Origin: Microbotryomycetes sp. JL201
Lineage: Eukaryota > Basidiomycota > Microbotryomycetes
Direction: 5' to 3'
Length of the DNA: 64,000 nt
NCBI GenBank assembly: GCA_033819885.1
Contig: JAQYUZ010000009.1
Span: forward strand, 186,001-250,000
Shown here: piece after piece, positions 46,806-58,089 of the stretch
How the letters are laid out: each line of letters starts with the position of its first letter
Position numbering within the stretch: position 1 is the stretch's first letter
Program-made: the position numbers and the translations under genes
The notes under the pieces: model-generated
Databases searched by the model: none
What the model was told of the DNA's origin: nothing
Seen by the model: only the letters and a program-made list of their open reading frames with translations

Positions 46806-49431
46806 ATGACGCAAGCGAAGCTGACCATGACGGCTAGACACGCCGAAGGTTCCGACATTCAATGTACCATGAAACCAGAACGGCCAACAACGCGCATATT
46901 GGGCCCTGCGCTGCCTCAATCGAGCTCTGAATCGGCCTTGGCCCCGCCGGACGCGCGACCGGCGATCGACGCGCCCGGATCTGTGCCGAAACGCAAAGGC
47001 ATCAAGCCATTCATCTTGCGGTCGAGTACTCAGACGTCCAAAGAGCAATCTGTAGCTGGTCAACAGGGCGCATCGGCTGTCCCACTCCAGCCGGTCCCGG
47101 GTTTGTCGCCAGGTGCAGCAGCGAGCGGCAGCCACAGACACCTTGCAAGGGCGAAATCAGTCCCGGGATTGCTCAGCAATTCGGCATACATGTCTGTTTA
47201 CGGCGACGAGAACGCTCCTCCAGTGCCACCACTGCCCAAAACTAAATTTGCCAACAAAAAGAAGCAGCGAGCTCCACCGTCGACGCCACTGGCCAAGCCA
47301 TCAACTCTGAGGATCGCAACCGACGATGATCGCGCGGCTGATAGCGAAAAACGACTCCAGTCACCTCAAGGCAGCCCCGCCGACCCGCAAGAGGTTGAGC
47401 GCCACAAGATTCAGCTGAAACGTTCGACCACAATGGCGCGGCGCATAGTGGCAAACAAGGCGGACGTGGGCGAACCGTCAGCAGCACGCAAGTGGCTGAG
47501 CGCCATCACGGGTACAAATGATGGATCAAATGAAGGTTGCGACGCCGCTTCTCCGGAACGGATTGGGTCTCTCGATGATCGCAAAGTGCTGGCTCACACC
47601 GAGACGTTCATTGGGTTGCAAGATGTCACAAATGGCTCGAACAGAGTATTTTCTCGGGGTGCCGCCGCCAAAGTGCCGCACAGATTGTCATCCCTTTTGG
47701 CAGCGGACTTGGTCCCGTCGGAGGAGTCCTCAGGCAGCGACTCGTCAGCAACGATCGTCCCCGGACGATTAGCGAGATCACGCACGACAAGGCAAATACA
47801 TTCCCACGCGCTCGAAACTCCGACCAGGCCATCTTCGGTCGCGTCCGAAAAGAGCTTGGGCTCAAACAGGAGCAAATCCAAAGACGGTCGACGTAAGGGC
47901 CGATATGGCGACCTGGCGCGTCCCAAGTCGTTTGATTCGCGCCCACGATCGCAGCAAATCCAAGACGAGGAATACTCGTCCATGCAAGAGGTAAGGGAGA
48001 GACCTCAATTGTCGGGCAATGCGTTGCGAGTCGTCACTGACCAAGCCCAATTCTCTTTGGCAGATGCTGGAATCATCTGGCTTTGCTGATGTTCGAGTCA
48101 TTACACCACAAGCTCCTATACGATCAACCCGACTAGGTCAGCTTCCGTCCACTGCTATCGCGATCGAACCGCCGTCGACAGCTCTGGCCCAAGCTTTGCC
48201 TTCGTCAATAGCCAACTCGCATCACTTTTCAGACACCAACTGTTTCGGGTCTCCATCGTCGCTCGCACCGCCATTGTCCATGCAGCACAAGGCTAGCATG
48301 CTCAGTCTCCGCGGCCTGATTTCGTTGTGGCGGACGGAAGAATCGGCAGATGAGGCTCCCGAAGCGGACGAAGAGCAACATGAACCACCAAGCGCAGACT
48401 TTGACATGTCACCGGACCGAAAGCGCGAACTCATTTCCAATATGCAACTGTGGGCTGATCAAGTATCTCGCGAGGTAGCGACGTTGTCGACTTCACCCGC
48501 TGCCAATGCCGTCACCGCGCTTGCACATCGAGGTTCATTGCGGTCCCTGACCGCTCGATCGAGTATTTACGGCTCTTCGAGGCCACCGTCACTACGACCT
48601 TCGCTTTCTAACGTCTCTGTCTCGTCGTCCACATCGCAACACAGCCATCGCAGACGTCCTTCAGTTCGAACCTTGGCTCGTGAGACTGCTCTGAGATCTC
48701 TGCGACACGTCGTCTCTGATCCGTCCATGGGCGGTGCGACAGTCACCGGTCTTCGGACGAGCGTTCACGGTTCACCTCGGTTGGGAGGGTACCAGAGCTT
48801 TGCTCTGACGGGTATCGTACCCTGGGGGATGACGGTCGATTACGACACTTGGGGCCAAGCTGCCCATTTCCAAGACGATGGCTCGAGTGAAGTGAGCAGG
48901 TTGAGCTTGACCATCTCGCCAGCGCCAGCGTCTACGAATTTTGCTTGGCCGGCTACGTCAAATGTCAGAGTAGAGTACGATGACCTGTCGGACGAGCAAG
49001 AGAAGAGGCTGGATGCCTCTCTCAAAAGGATGTCTAAGAGGCTGTCCGTTCAAACCAATTTCGATGGTATGACGGGTGGCAACAAGACTTCAAAGAGCTA
49101 TGACTCTCTCAGGCGAATCGACAGTATCGCCGGTACCCGCAAAGCATGTCAACAAGCCGTCACGAACCAGTCTTCGAAAGGAACTGGAGGATTTTGGAAC
49201 ACATTAAAGAACAAGGCGAGCGGAGCGTTGTCGGGTCTGGCCAACACGTTGTCAGCAACGGTAGAGCACGAGCCTATGCCTTTGGACTTTCAAGCGACGT
49301 TGGACAGGCATCGTACGTCGGTTGATTCGACGAGACCTCGGCTTATACGTAAAGCCGTGTCGACGCAAGCCCTCAAGCCAAAGTTGTCCATAGAAGAGTT
49401 TGATTGGGACGAAGTCGTTCGTATGAGATGA
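46806..49431 (+). CDS. large Ser-rich protein of unknown function
   Basis: Two exons, 46806-47990 and 48064-49431, give 850 residues with no domain I recognise. It is basic, Ser/Pro/Arg-rich and largely disordered, with many possible phosphosites (RSS, RPSS, SSSTS). Candidate functional blocks are RARSKSVPGLL-like stretches, DENAPPVPPLPKTKFANKK and, in exon 2, FALTGIVPWGMTVDYDTWG. A predicted helix DLSDEQEKRLDASLKRMSKR follows. The C-terminus has GFWNTLKNKASGALSGLANT, which could form an amphipathic helix, and ends IEEFDWDEVVRMR. Met choices at 46827 and 46872 are also possible starts. Composition resembles fungal polarity or septin-associated scaffolds, but that is only impression. Confidence 0.8.
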
Positions 49432-49593
49432 TAATGTACCACGTAGCTCGTTTGCTTTCTCTTGTCGCAGTCATCTGTCGTAATTTTTCTCTTTCTTTTT
49501 TTCATTCTCTTGTTCTGTCGCACTGATAACCATGACGTAATGACAAACTCTGTACTCGAACGATCTACAGCACGTTTGTACATTGTCCTGTTT

Positions 49594-52500
49594 CTATTGC
49601 GAGTGGTCCCGTCGGCAGACTCTGCAAAGCGGCCATGAATCAGTTAGGATCCCCGGTCCAATTTTTTTTTTTTTCCTGATCGCGGAAAACTCACGGGCAG
49701 GTGCCATGCTCTTTGAGCCATGCCTGGAACACGAATCGAGTTCTTAGGTCGCTCGAGCCTTCAGGATTTGCACGTCCAGCAGCAGCACTCACCTTCAAGC
49801 AGTCTTCATGGAAACCGTGCGAGCACAAACCAAACATGACATCATCGTCTTCTTCGTAATCTTGCAAACAAACTGCACATCTTTCTTCCTTGTCGACTCC
49901 CTTCTTTGCCAGAACCGAGTTGTCCTCGTCATGATCAACGTCCATCGTCAATTGACTCGTCGAAGCGGCATTTTTGACCGGGTCCTGAACAGTCGTCGAG
50001 CTGATTTTGGGCCAATCTCTGTACTTTGTCGTCTTAAGTTGAGATACTTTTTCGACGGACAGCCCTTTCGGTTTCACGTCTCCAAGTCTCTCTGACAAAC
50101 GAATCAGAGCGTCATAGCTGTCGTCAAATTCGTCATCCGCTTGATAATTGCGAGGGTCCAGGGCAGCAGAGTCTCGCGTAAAGAATCCGATGAAATCATC
50201 GTCCCAGGCTGCGATCCAACGACCTCCCATGCCTCCAAGACCGCGGAACAATTCGCCGAGGCTGCGTCGACGTGTTTGAGGCGACATGGGCGAAGGACCC
50301 GCAGCGCTTGGTCGCGCTTCATCGCGTACAGAGTCAGACCGTGAAGCGAATGCGTCTTCGGGCAATATTTCGTCGTCAGGGTCGGTTCCATCCGGAATCG
50401 TGGAACGCAACAACAAAGATGACAACGCGCTTCGTTCTCGATGAAGACCTGCCAGTCGTTCCACGCGCGCCGCATTCCTTTCGGCGGCAGTCAAACCTTC
50501 CACCGTGTCGAATTCGAGGGGCGGCAGAGCGGCGCCAGGAGGGTCGTATATCGTGCGCCGCCTTCGCAAAGTCGCGCCACTGTCGCTCGTTTCTCCTGCC
50601 GTCGCCAGATCCGTTCGTGTCCTGTTCCTGAGCAAGTTCAATTCTCTGTCTTCCGCCTCCCTTTGCGCCCGGCGTTGTGTGACGAGACGCTGCAGCAACC
50701 GCCGATTCGACTGGACCTGCTCTTCTGAAGATGCGCCTTCCCTGGCTCTTGTCGCTCTACGTTCGTCCATGAGGGCTTGTAGCGATCTAGTTCTCGTGAG
50801 AATGCGCTCCTCGAGCGAGTCCTCGTCGTCGGCTTGCGTATCTCTACCCGGCATCGACTCGCTGGCTAAGCGTCTGCTCAATCGCGAAGCGAGGAAAGTA
50901 TGTGCTCCGACTTGTGCAGACCAACGACGATTCGCCTAGCGGACGAAAGGGGATCAGAGACACGACCGGATTAATGTCTTGTACAAACTCACCGCTGTCT
51001 GTCCCGCTGCCGCTGCTGCCGTGACGACCTCAGCGGACGGGCCGGCGCGCCTGCCTGCACTCCCACTTGGCAGCATGTTTGGCGGTCCAACGAACCTTGC
51101 TGCCTGGTCTGGCACAACCTCTGTCTCGTCATCGACTTCTCCGGCAAGCACATTTCTTCTCGTCCTCGTTGACGTCGAATCTCCCCCCATGAACGACTCA
51201 TCCCTCGAACCACTACGCAGAGCAGAAGCGTACGATCTTCGAGGCTGTAGCCGAACGGGTTGTCTGATAGCTTGAATTCTCGTCGTCCTTTCGTGACTTG
51301 TCTGCTCTGGCTCATCGTTCGTCGGCCGACGTCGATCTGCTTCCCAGCTTGAAGAATTAAAGATTGTTGTGCGGCGAGGTGACGTCGGGTGGCCGCGTTC
51401 GCCCGGAGGACCTGAGCGATCGCGAGTCATGGCTGGAGCGGGGTTTGGCGAAGCCGGCAACGACGTCGCCTCAGCTTGGGCTGTGATGGCCTGGGTCCGA
51501 CTGCGAAGATTGAAAGCCGGGAAGGATGAGTCACCAGCCACTGACGATTGGTCAACTTGTCGAGAGCGCGACGTCGGCCCTTGGGCAAGAGCAGTAGCGT
51601 GCGTTGTCGTCGTCGTCGATGGCAATGCTGCAGCGGGTATTTGACCCATTCGCCACAGCGCGTTCGCACGTTCGGTTGGTCCGCGAAGGCGTCGACCGCT
51701 TCGAGGCAGCGTCCCAGCAGAATTGTCATTCAGAAGCTCTCCGGTCCCTCCGACTTGACCCCATAGGGCCTCGACTGTCGAGGAAGACGTTTCTGCTGGG
51801 GCGCGGACCCGCAAAATGTCACTCCATCGGTGCAAAGCTTCGCCAGTCTCGCCCGACAACGAATTGGTATGCCGATGCGACAGCCGGCCGCTACCTTCCC
51901 TTTCTGGCGATGTGACCTCTGGCGACTCTTCTGGGGGTGGTACGCCTGTCGTATTGCGAGCCAGCCGAGGCCGTCTTGACCTAAGATTGGTCAAAAAGCG
52001 CATCGCTCTTGAGCCGCTCGAGCCAGAAGTCGCATCCGACGCCGGTGACAAGACGGCAGATGCGTCTTCTGTCGTCGGGGAGAGCTGCTCCTGTGATGAC
52101 GCTCGCCTTGTCGTCCAGCCTTCTCCGATGCGAATCCCGATGACAGGTCGCTCATCCAGCTCTCCGGGCGCGGGTAGGTGTCGAGTTGATGGCAACACCA
52201 TCTCAGACTCCGTCGTAGTCCTCGTCGTCAGGCTCGGCAGAGGCAAGTCCGGTGAAGGTAGGTCTTGCAACATCCTCGCTCTCCGCTCTTCCGCCTCATC
52301 CGACATAGTCTCCAGGGGCGACCGGGTTTCCGCCTCGTCAAGCTGATTGAAATGGTGCAAGTCTCGCGCAGCGTTATCGACCAGATTCTGGGCGCGAGAC
52401 AGCATAGCTTCAGCCTCTCGCAACATTGCGCGACTTTGCGCCTGAAACTCTTCGTTTGCTCTGATTTGCTCGCGCCCGTCCGCCAGAAACTGTGCAATAT

Positions 52501-53921
52501 CGTCATGAGCTCGTCTGTCGGAGGTGACGCGAGCCGAGCGTGGTCGCATGACGAGCGTGGTCGATGCCGGTGGCGGCGAGGCAGAGAACGACGATGTCGT
52601 ACCGACTGCCACATCGTCGACATCTTGGTGAGCACTCGAAGGCGAAAGAGAAGCGGACGCTCTGCGAAAGGATGAAAACGAAGGGAATGCCGAAACGGAT
52701 GAAAAGGACAGGCGCGGTCTACGCGTCAGTGGCGCGTCCGAGCTTTGACTTGCCGCAACCGACTGCCTGCCTTGCGAGGTCGACACGAGAACAGGATCTG
52801 TTGGCAAAGCGCGAGATGGATAACGACCTAGTGCAGGCGCGAACGAGGTCGACAGCGAGGCGGAAGTGGAGGCAGATACGACCGGCTCGTGATCGAGCTC
52901 CATGCTGTCATTACCGGCCGAATCTGCTCGCAACCGCTTCGAGCGGTCTCTCGGAAGACCCGTCACGCTAGATGGAGAAGCGAAAGGGCTTCTTGTTGCA
53001 CGATCCCTCGAGCCAGATCGACTTGTTACCGGTGAGCGCCGTCTCAAGCTCGAGCCGTCGGATTCTCTCACATGACGCATTCTTGGTGACAGCGTTGCGC
53101 GCTGAGACTCGAATGAGTGACGCAACGGAGAGTTGAGCGGCGCTGCGACGAGGGTTGTCGTCCCAGAAGTCGGGGCCGCAAATGCGTCGAGATGACCTTC
53201 CGCGGTCGGTGTGTGTTCTGCTGGCGGTGTCGTGCCCGTTGTGGGTGATACCTGGTCAAATGCTCGTTTAAAAGCATGTTGGCTATGTGCTCGGTCGCCG
53301 ACTGCAATGTCGGGACTCGTCGCGCGCTGGTCGTCGTACCTTGCTCGCCAGGGCCGAGGCGCTCTCGACAGAGAGGAGAATGCGTCTGCAGTCGAGACCG
53401 AGGCTGATGAATACGTACGGCGCTCATCGCGTGGTGATACGGGCCTGTGAGACTGTGTCAGGACTTTTGGTTGTAATGCAAAACTCGAATGAGACTCACG
53501 AAGACAGGAGCGGGTGGCGGGAGAGATTGCTTGATGAGCCTGGCTCCTGTGGATTGCCCGTGGTGGTGTTGGACGCGCGTGTCTGCCTTGTGAGCTGTCG
53601 CGTCTCTTCGTCCAGCAAGAATGGAGCGAGCGTTGCCGACTCTGCGCCAGACGACGACGGCTCTGAATGGCCTGATGACTCGGTGTCGCTCAGCGGCAGC
53701 GATGCCTGCCTTGGCGCGTGCTCAGGCAGAGAGAATCGAGTCTGATCAGTTGTGTTTGCGCCTGCTGTGGGTGTCGCAGGTGCGAGTGACAGCAGCGGGA
53801 GCGAGTTTGGCGTGGGCAGAGCCGCCGCCGCCGCGACCGAACCGTCCTCCTTGGCCGGCCCGAGCTTGTCTCGACTGGTGATGGGCACGGCTATGGCATG
53901 TTGAGGCATGTTATCGTCCAT
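49594..53921 (-). CDS. very large RING-H2 protein, probable E3 ubiquitin ligase
   Basis: Five exons on the minus strand: 53500-53921, 50993-53444, 49793-50935, 49695-49723 and 49594-49621, giving 1357 residues. Nearly the whole chain is Ser/Arg/Pro-rich and disordered, with one probable coiled coil (EEFQAQSRAMLREAEAMLSR, about 52390-52500). A RING-H2 finger ends the protein: CAVCLQDYEEDDDVMFGLC, SHGFHEDCLK, AWLKEHGTCP and VCRRDHSQ. The finger is built from the last three exons, and its last two Cys are reached through exons of 29 and 28 nt. All eight metal ligands are present (C3H2C3 pattern), so it should bind E2 enzymes. Substrate and pathway cannot be inferred. The gene is convergent with the Ser-rich gene (162 nt between stops). 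Confidence 0.88.
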
Positions 53922-54504
53922 TTCGATGGCTGTGCGCACCGTTCAGGCGTGGGGCGGGGCTGTGGACCAAGTGCCTCGGCGCACAGAGCGCCTCCCTCGG
54001 CCGAATGCTCGAGAGCGAGCTATGCAAAGGGTTTCTGTCGCGGGCTCGTGCCCGAGAGAGCGTCGATAGTTACGCTCAAGTCGTCTTTGCGCAAACGGGG
54101 TCCTGCAGACGGACAGACAGCATTGGGGATCAGTCGGCTGACTCGGCGGGCACAGCTAGCAGTGCGTCACTGCAACTCACAGCGACGGCGAGAGGTGTGT
54201 ACAGCAGTCAAGCTCCGGAACGAATGAGCGCTTGGCCCGACGCGACTTTCGGGGGTCCTGCGGCGACAGCCACAACGAGAGACAGGAGGGAAGCGCGACG
54301 ATGCTCCGCACACCGTCTGAGCCATTCTCGGATCCTTCGCCGCATGTCTCATCGCAAGCTCATAGGCATCAGGTCGAATTGAACACGCATGTGCATTACA
54401 CCTTGCCGAGCAAATGACTGCAGCAAACACAGGTCATCGTCGGCAAAGTTTGAGCCAAGAGTTGGGGGCGCCACAGGTTCCCGAACCCCAGCTGCGCTGC
54501 TCAA
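53922..54504. other. intergenic, upstream of the RING gene
   Basis: About 580 nt between the RING protein start and the stop of the membrane protein, both on the minus strand. It should carry the RING gene promoter. Short open frames have no support. Confidence 0.35.
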
Positions 54505-55697
54505 CTAGGTCCGCCTACTACCCGAGCCTTGCGTTCTCTGTCCTAGTGACTTTGTCCGATCAATTCCTTGCTGCAAACCAAACTCTTCCCCGCTCGATGA
54601 CAAGCGAAGTAAATCGTCACTCTCGCTGTCCACGACGCCGCCACTGGGACCCCTCGCTCCTGAAGAAAGTTGCTTTCGTTTGCCTTTGCGAATCCTTTTC
54701 TTTCGTTGACGTTCGATTTGAGCTTTTTCTTCTGCTTCTTCTTCCCTCTTGAGTTCTTCTGGCGGCGGATTAAGCACTGGGTCGTGATACAAGATCCAGC
54801 ATATCCACAATTCAGCGACGAAAGCCAAGACTAGAAGACAAGCGAACTGGACGGTCCATTCAGTCAGTAAGCGGAGATTGAGTAGCGGCACTGCCAAAAA
54901 CGAGTACTTGCCAGCAAAGACAAAAGACGGTACAAGTGAAACATTCTCGTGCACGGTGGACTCATACTGCGTCAAAAGCCACAAAATCAGTCGCCGACTT
55001 TTGAGAATGATATGCAGCCTCGCCCTGCCCGCTCCAGTTGGACCGCACCAATTCTCAATGAACGCCTCCGGCGTAACGACCGTTCTGAGTTTGGCAAACA
55101 CGTAAAATACGAGACAGATGGCCACAAAGAACGGAAGCTTGATACGATATTATCGACATCGCTTAAGTCAGCGCAAGTTCGAATGATTGATCTCTAAAGT
55201 TCAGTCGAGAGCGCTCACCATTGTCCGAAAAATGTCGATTCTAAGTATCCATGGCTCTGCCAACAAGCTTTCGTCGTGCAGAACGATCTCAGCCCTAAAC
55301 GTAGAAGCAGAGGAAAGAGCCATCTGCTCACTCAATGTTTCGACGAAACAGCCAAGCAAGGCCTGTGTTTGTCAAGATCATGACGAGAATGATCATAAAG
55401 TGAAAGATAAGCCATTTGTTGGCGTCAACGATCGTCTTGCCTGTAACGTTGTACCAAGCTCAATTCAGCCCCACGGAAAAGGTTTCTTCCCGGCTCCTAC
55501 AACGGACCTAGATGACACAACAGGAAAACCCATATCAGACCCACTCCGAACGATATCGCTGAAATGATCAGTATCGCTCGGTGTCTGGCAACGATGCGTT
55601 GGTGCTTCGGAGAGTGCTCGATCGCGCGTTGCAATTCGCTCCACGAAAGGTCGTCAACAGCTTTGTCACCGGGCGCCTTGTCTTCGTCGGATGACAT
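54505..55697 (-). CDS. multipass membrane protein of unknown family
   Basis: Four exons on the minus strand, 55508-55697, 55332-55440, 55219-55294 and 54505-55137, give 335 residues. Five likely membrane segments are seen: ILIISAISFGVGLIWVFL, WLIFHFMIILVMILTNTGLA, LPFFVAICLVFYVFA, FVFAGKYSFLAVPLL and VQFACLLVLAFVAELWICWI. The N-terminus is acidic and cytosolic-looking. The C-terminus has a charged coil (PPPEELKREEEAEEKAQIER) and a strongly basic patch (RQRKKRIRKGKRKQ). The first intron uses gtccgt. The second, 55295-55331, would be only 37 nt; both flanking exons read as good membrane-protein sequence, so the junction is likely but unusual. No family was recognised. Confidence 0.75.
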
Positions 55698-56044
55698 TAT
55701 TGGTTCTGCGGGCGATGGCTCGGATGCACGAACGCGCACAGTTGAAGCTGGCTTTGAGCACAGCAGCTGTTAAAACTCCGCGGCCAGGTCGGTCAGGAGT
55801 CTCGACAGGCTGGCGAAGTGCAAGGCAACATGTAGGTGCCGCGCGCTTAATTGCACGCTGGTGTGATTGGCCCGGACGGCCGCTCTTCGCTCTCCGTGAT
55901 TGAGTATGGGGATAAGATGATTTACAACACCGACTAGTCATACATTCGCCACCGAAAATCGCATCCATAATATGTGTGTCGAGGCTTGCAGAATAGATTG
56001 AAACATGAGCCGAGCCCTTTTCTTTGACTGGAGTGCTGCAAAGC
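55698..56044. other. intergenic, membrane protein to SPT small subunit 1
   Basis: About 350 nt between two minus-strand genes. Nothing beyond an expected promoter and 3' end could be supported. Confidence 0.35.
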
Positions 56045-56930
56045 TTAGATGAAACCCGTCTTGATCGCAGCCGTTTCATGGCTCGGACCTTCGCCGCCTC
56101 GAACGTAGTAGACCGCGCGTGAGACGATTGCTCGTACATGAGCCGGCAGATAGTTCGTAATGGCCCAATAAAACATGCTGCTGAGCAAAAGCAATACGAG
56201 GTCTGCAAGAACGGAGAGGGCAAAGTGAAATGCAGCGTCAATTTGAGTTTCACGTGCGCGTGAAGATGACTGAAAGGCGTTGAGATGGCTGGGAATAGAC
56301 TGTGTATAGTCTTGGACGTCAAACAGGGCCCTGCAAGCCGACGCGCGTGCATTCTGCCTAGAATTGCGCGTGGTCGCCGGACGCCGAAGCCGGCTTACGC
56401 ACGGTTGAAACTTACATACGAGCGCCTTTTCCCACTGCGTGACACGGCGGGAGGATGGTCAGGCGTGGCCAGAGCACAGTTGTAAGTGATGCAGGACTGA
56501 CTGGCTCGAGCATAGACAAGACAGAGGTCGACTCCCAATAGATCAACCACTGGCGCGCGCGACTGTAGCGCTTGGGCCGCTTTGCCAGTCGCGTCGTGTG
56601 TGTAGATTTGAATGTGTTTGGCTGCTGCTGCGTCTGGGCGCCATTGCGAAACACTGCGTCTTGTTGTTGATGTTGTTGCGGCTGCTGAGCGTACGACTTT
56701 GTAGTGCTCGCGTGCTTGCTGTTGTCGCCAGAGGTCGCCGGTCCGCTCAAGCCCGGGTCGGCGTGTGCTCCGCTCGCCTGGCGCCTGCTCGGCACTGGCA
56801 CGAGCTCTTGAGGCTTTGACCACGGAGACATTGCGACCGAAGCGTCACTAGGGGGCGTCGATGGTGCGGTGCTCGCCAAAGAAGACGCGCCACTGGACGA
56901 CAAGCTCGACGACCGCGTCGACCTGGGCAT
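56045..56930 (-). CDS. serine palmitoyltransferase small subunit-like protein (longer paralogue)
   Basis: Member of the SPT_ssu-like family, small membrane activators of serine palmitoyltransferase, the first enzyme of sphingolipid synthesis in the ER. Exons on the minus strand: 56502-56930, 56416-56434 and 56045-56202, giving 201 residues. The hallmark LEPWE appears as SVLSMLEP-WEKALV, formed by joining exon 1 to a 19-nt exon. It is preceded by an aromatic helix (RARQWLIYWEST) and followed by a membrane segment (LVLLLLSSMFYWAITNYLP) and a C-terminal amphipathic stretch (VRAIVSRAVYYVRG). It has a 125-residue Ser/Gln-rich N-terminal extension not typical of the family. The last intron (56203-56415, 213 nt) is long for this region. 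A shorter paralogue lies just upstream, at 57328-57832. Confidence 0.82.
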
Positions 56931-57327
56931 CAGACACAAACGTGAAGCTGCGCTCGTTCGCTCGCTCGTTCGAGCCCTCGAAAAGCAACTCGCGGTGGGG
57001 CACAAATCAGAACGAGCCAAGTCACCTCCAGGAATCAGCTCGCGCTTTCGACTTTGCGCAGCGCACAAATTCAAAAGAAGGAGACTGCGGAATAGATAGG
57101 CCGAATGAAAAAAAAGGCAGAGCGACTGGATGTACAGTACAACATGTAGCCTGGTGAAGCCTCTCTCGTCACGCGCCGCCGTCTTTGTGACCGTCGTCGT
57201 GTCGAGCAACACCAGCATTAGTCGAAAAGGATGAGCAAAACTTCGTATATCATTAAAATGGTGCCGGCTCCGAGCGAATGGCGTAGACAAGAAGGAAAGT
57301 AGCACGACGACCGTCTTCCTGACAAGT
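56931..57327. other. intergenic between the two SPT small-subunit genes
   Basis: About 400 nt. The frame of the longer paralogue stays open upstream to about 57305 (with further in-frame Met codons), so its N-terminus could extend into this stretch. Otherwise it should hold its promoter and the 3' end of the shorter paralogue. Confidence 0.35.
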
Positions 57328-57832
57328 CTACTTGCCAGTCGTGTAGAAAACGGTCTGTTTCATAAAGTTGTCGACGCGTCCAGGCCAATACTTGACAACG
57401 GCGGCGTAGAAAAATAGGCTCATGGCGAGGCTGACGACAACTGTTCAATGGACAAGGTGAATTTGCTCAGTCCGACGCGCAAATGATTGCAAAAGACCGA
57501 TCGAAATTGCCAGAAGCTCACGCAACAAAGCCTTTTCCCACTGTAGACGAGCATGCAAAAGACGACGTCGCAAAGAGTAAAGTCAGCTAGTGTCACAATT
57601 CATGCGACACGTAACCAAGCATGCGCTGACGTACAGGTTCGAGGACGGCCAATCCCATGCCTCCGGCCCAGATGTCGACCTTCTCGCGCAATGTGTAGCA
57701 ATGCCTCTGCCTGGAAACGATCTTTTTGGGCTGCAGCACGACTGTTGGACCGTGTCCTGAGCTCGACGACGACGCGCCAAGTTCGTTCGGCGATGACGTC
57801 CGAACCGGCCCAGCGAACGAAGGCAGAGACAT
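57328..57832 (-). CDS. serine palmitoyltransferase small subunit-like protein (shorter paralogue)
   Basis: Second SPT_ssu-like protein, 109 residues, close to the family's usual small size. Exons on the minus strand: 57635-57832, 57522-57540 and 57328-57440. The gene architecture is the same as in the neighbour: exon 1 ends exactly after LEP, a 19-nt exon encodes WEKALL, and the last exon encodes the membrane helix and tail (VVSLAMSLFFYAAVVKYWP, then GRVDNFMKQTVFYTTGK). Intron phases (0 then 1) are identical in the two genes, which supports a tandem duplication. The N-terminus has QPKKIVSRQRHCYTLREK before the aromatic DIWAGGMGLAVLEP. It probably sits in the ER membrane with LCB1/LCB2. Confidence 0.85.
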
Positions 57833-58089
57833 GCTGGCGGGCTTGAAGGCACAACAGTCACGCTCAAAGAGGATACGGAGCTCGCGCTCAGTTGATCGGC
57901 CGAAGCTGCGAGTTGGGCGATGGTGAAACCCGTCCTGTCAAGTTCGGTGTTGCTTGCGTTTTCGCGGCACTGCTGCAGGCGTTCTGCATTACCCTGAGAA
58001 AATTGCAAGCGATGCAAATTCACATCACAAAGACGCCGTCGTTACACAATTTCGTACGCAAAGCTCATTCCGAGTCTTCTCCCTCGTAA

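Noticed and set aside
52265-52971. Long plus-strand frames across the RING gene
   Set aside because: They are reflections of the Ser/Arg-rich coding strand, lack motifs and disagree with the spliced minus-strand model.
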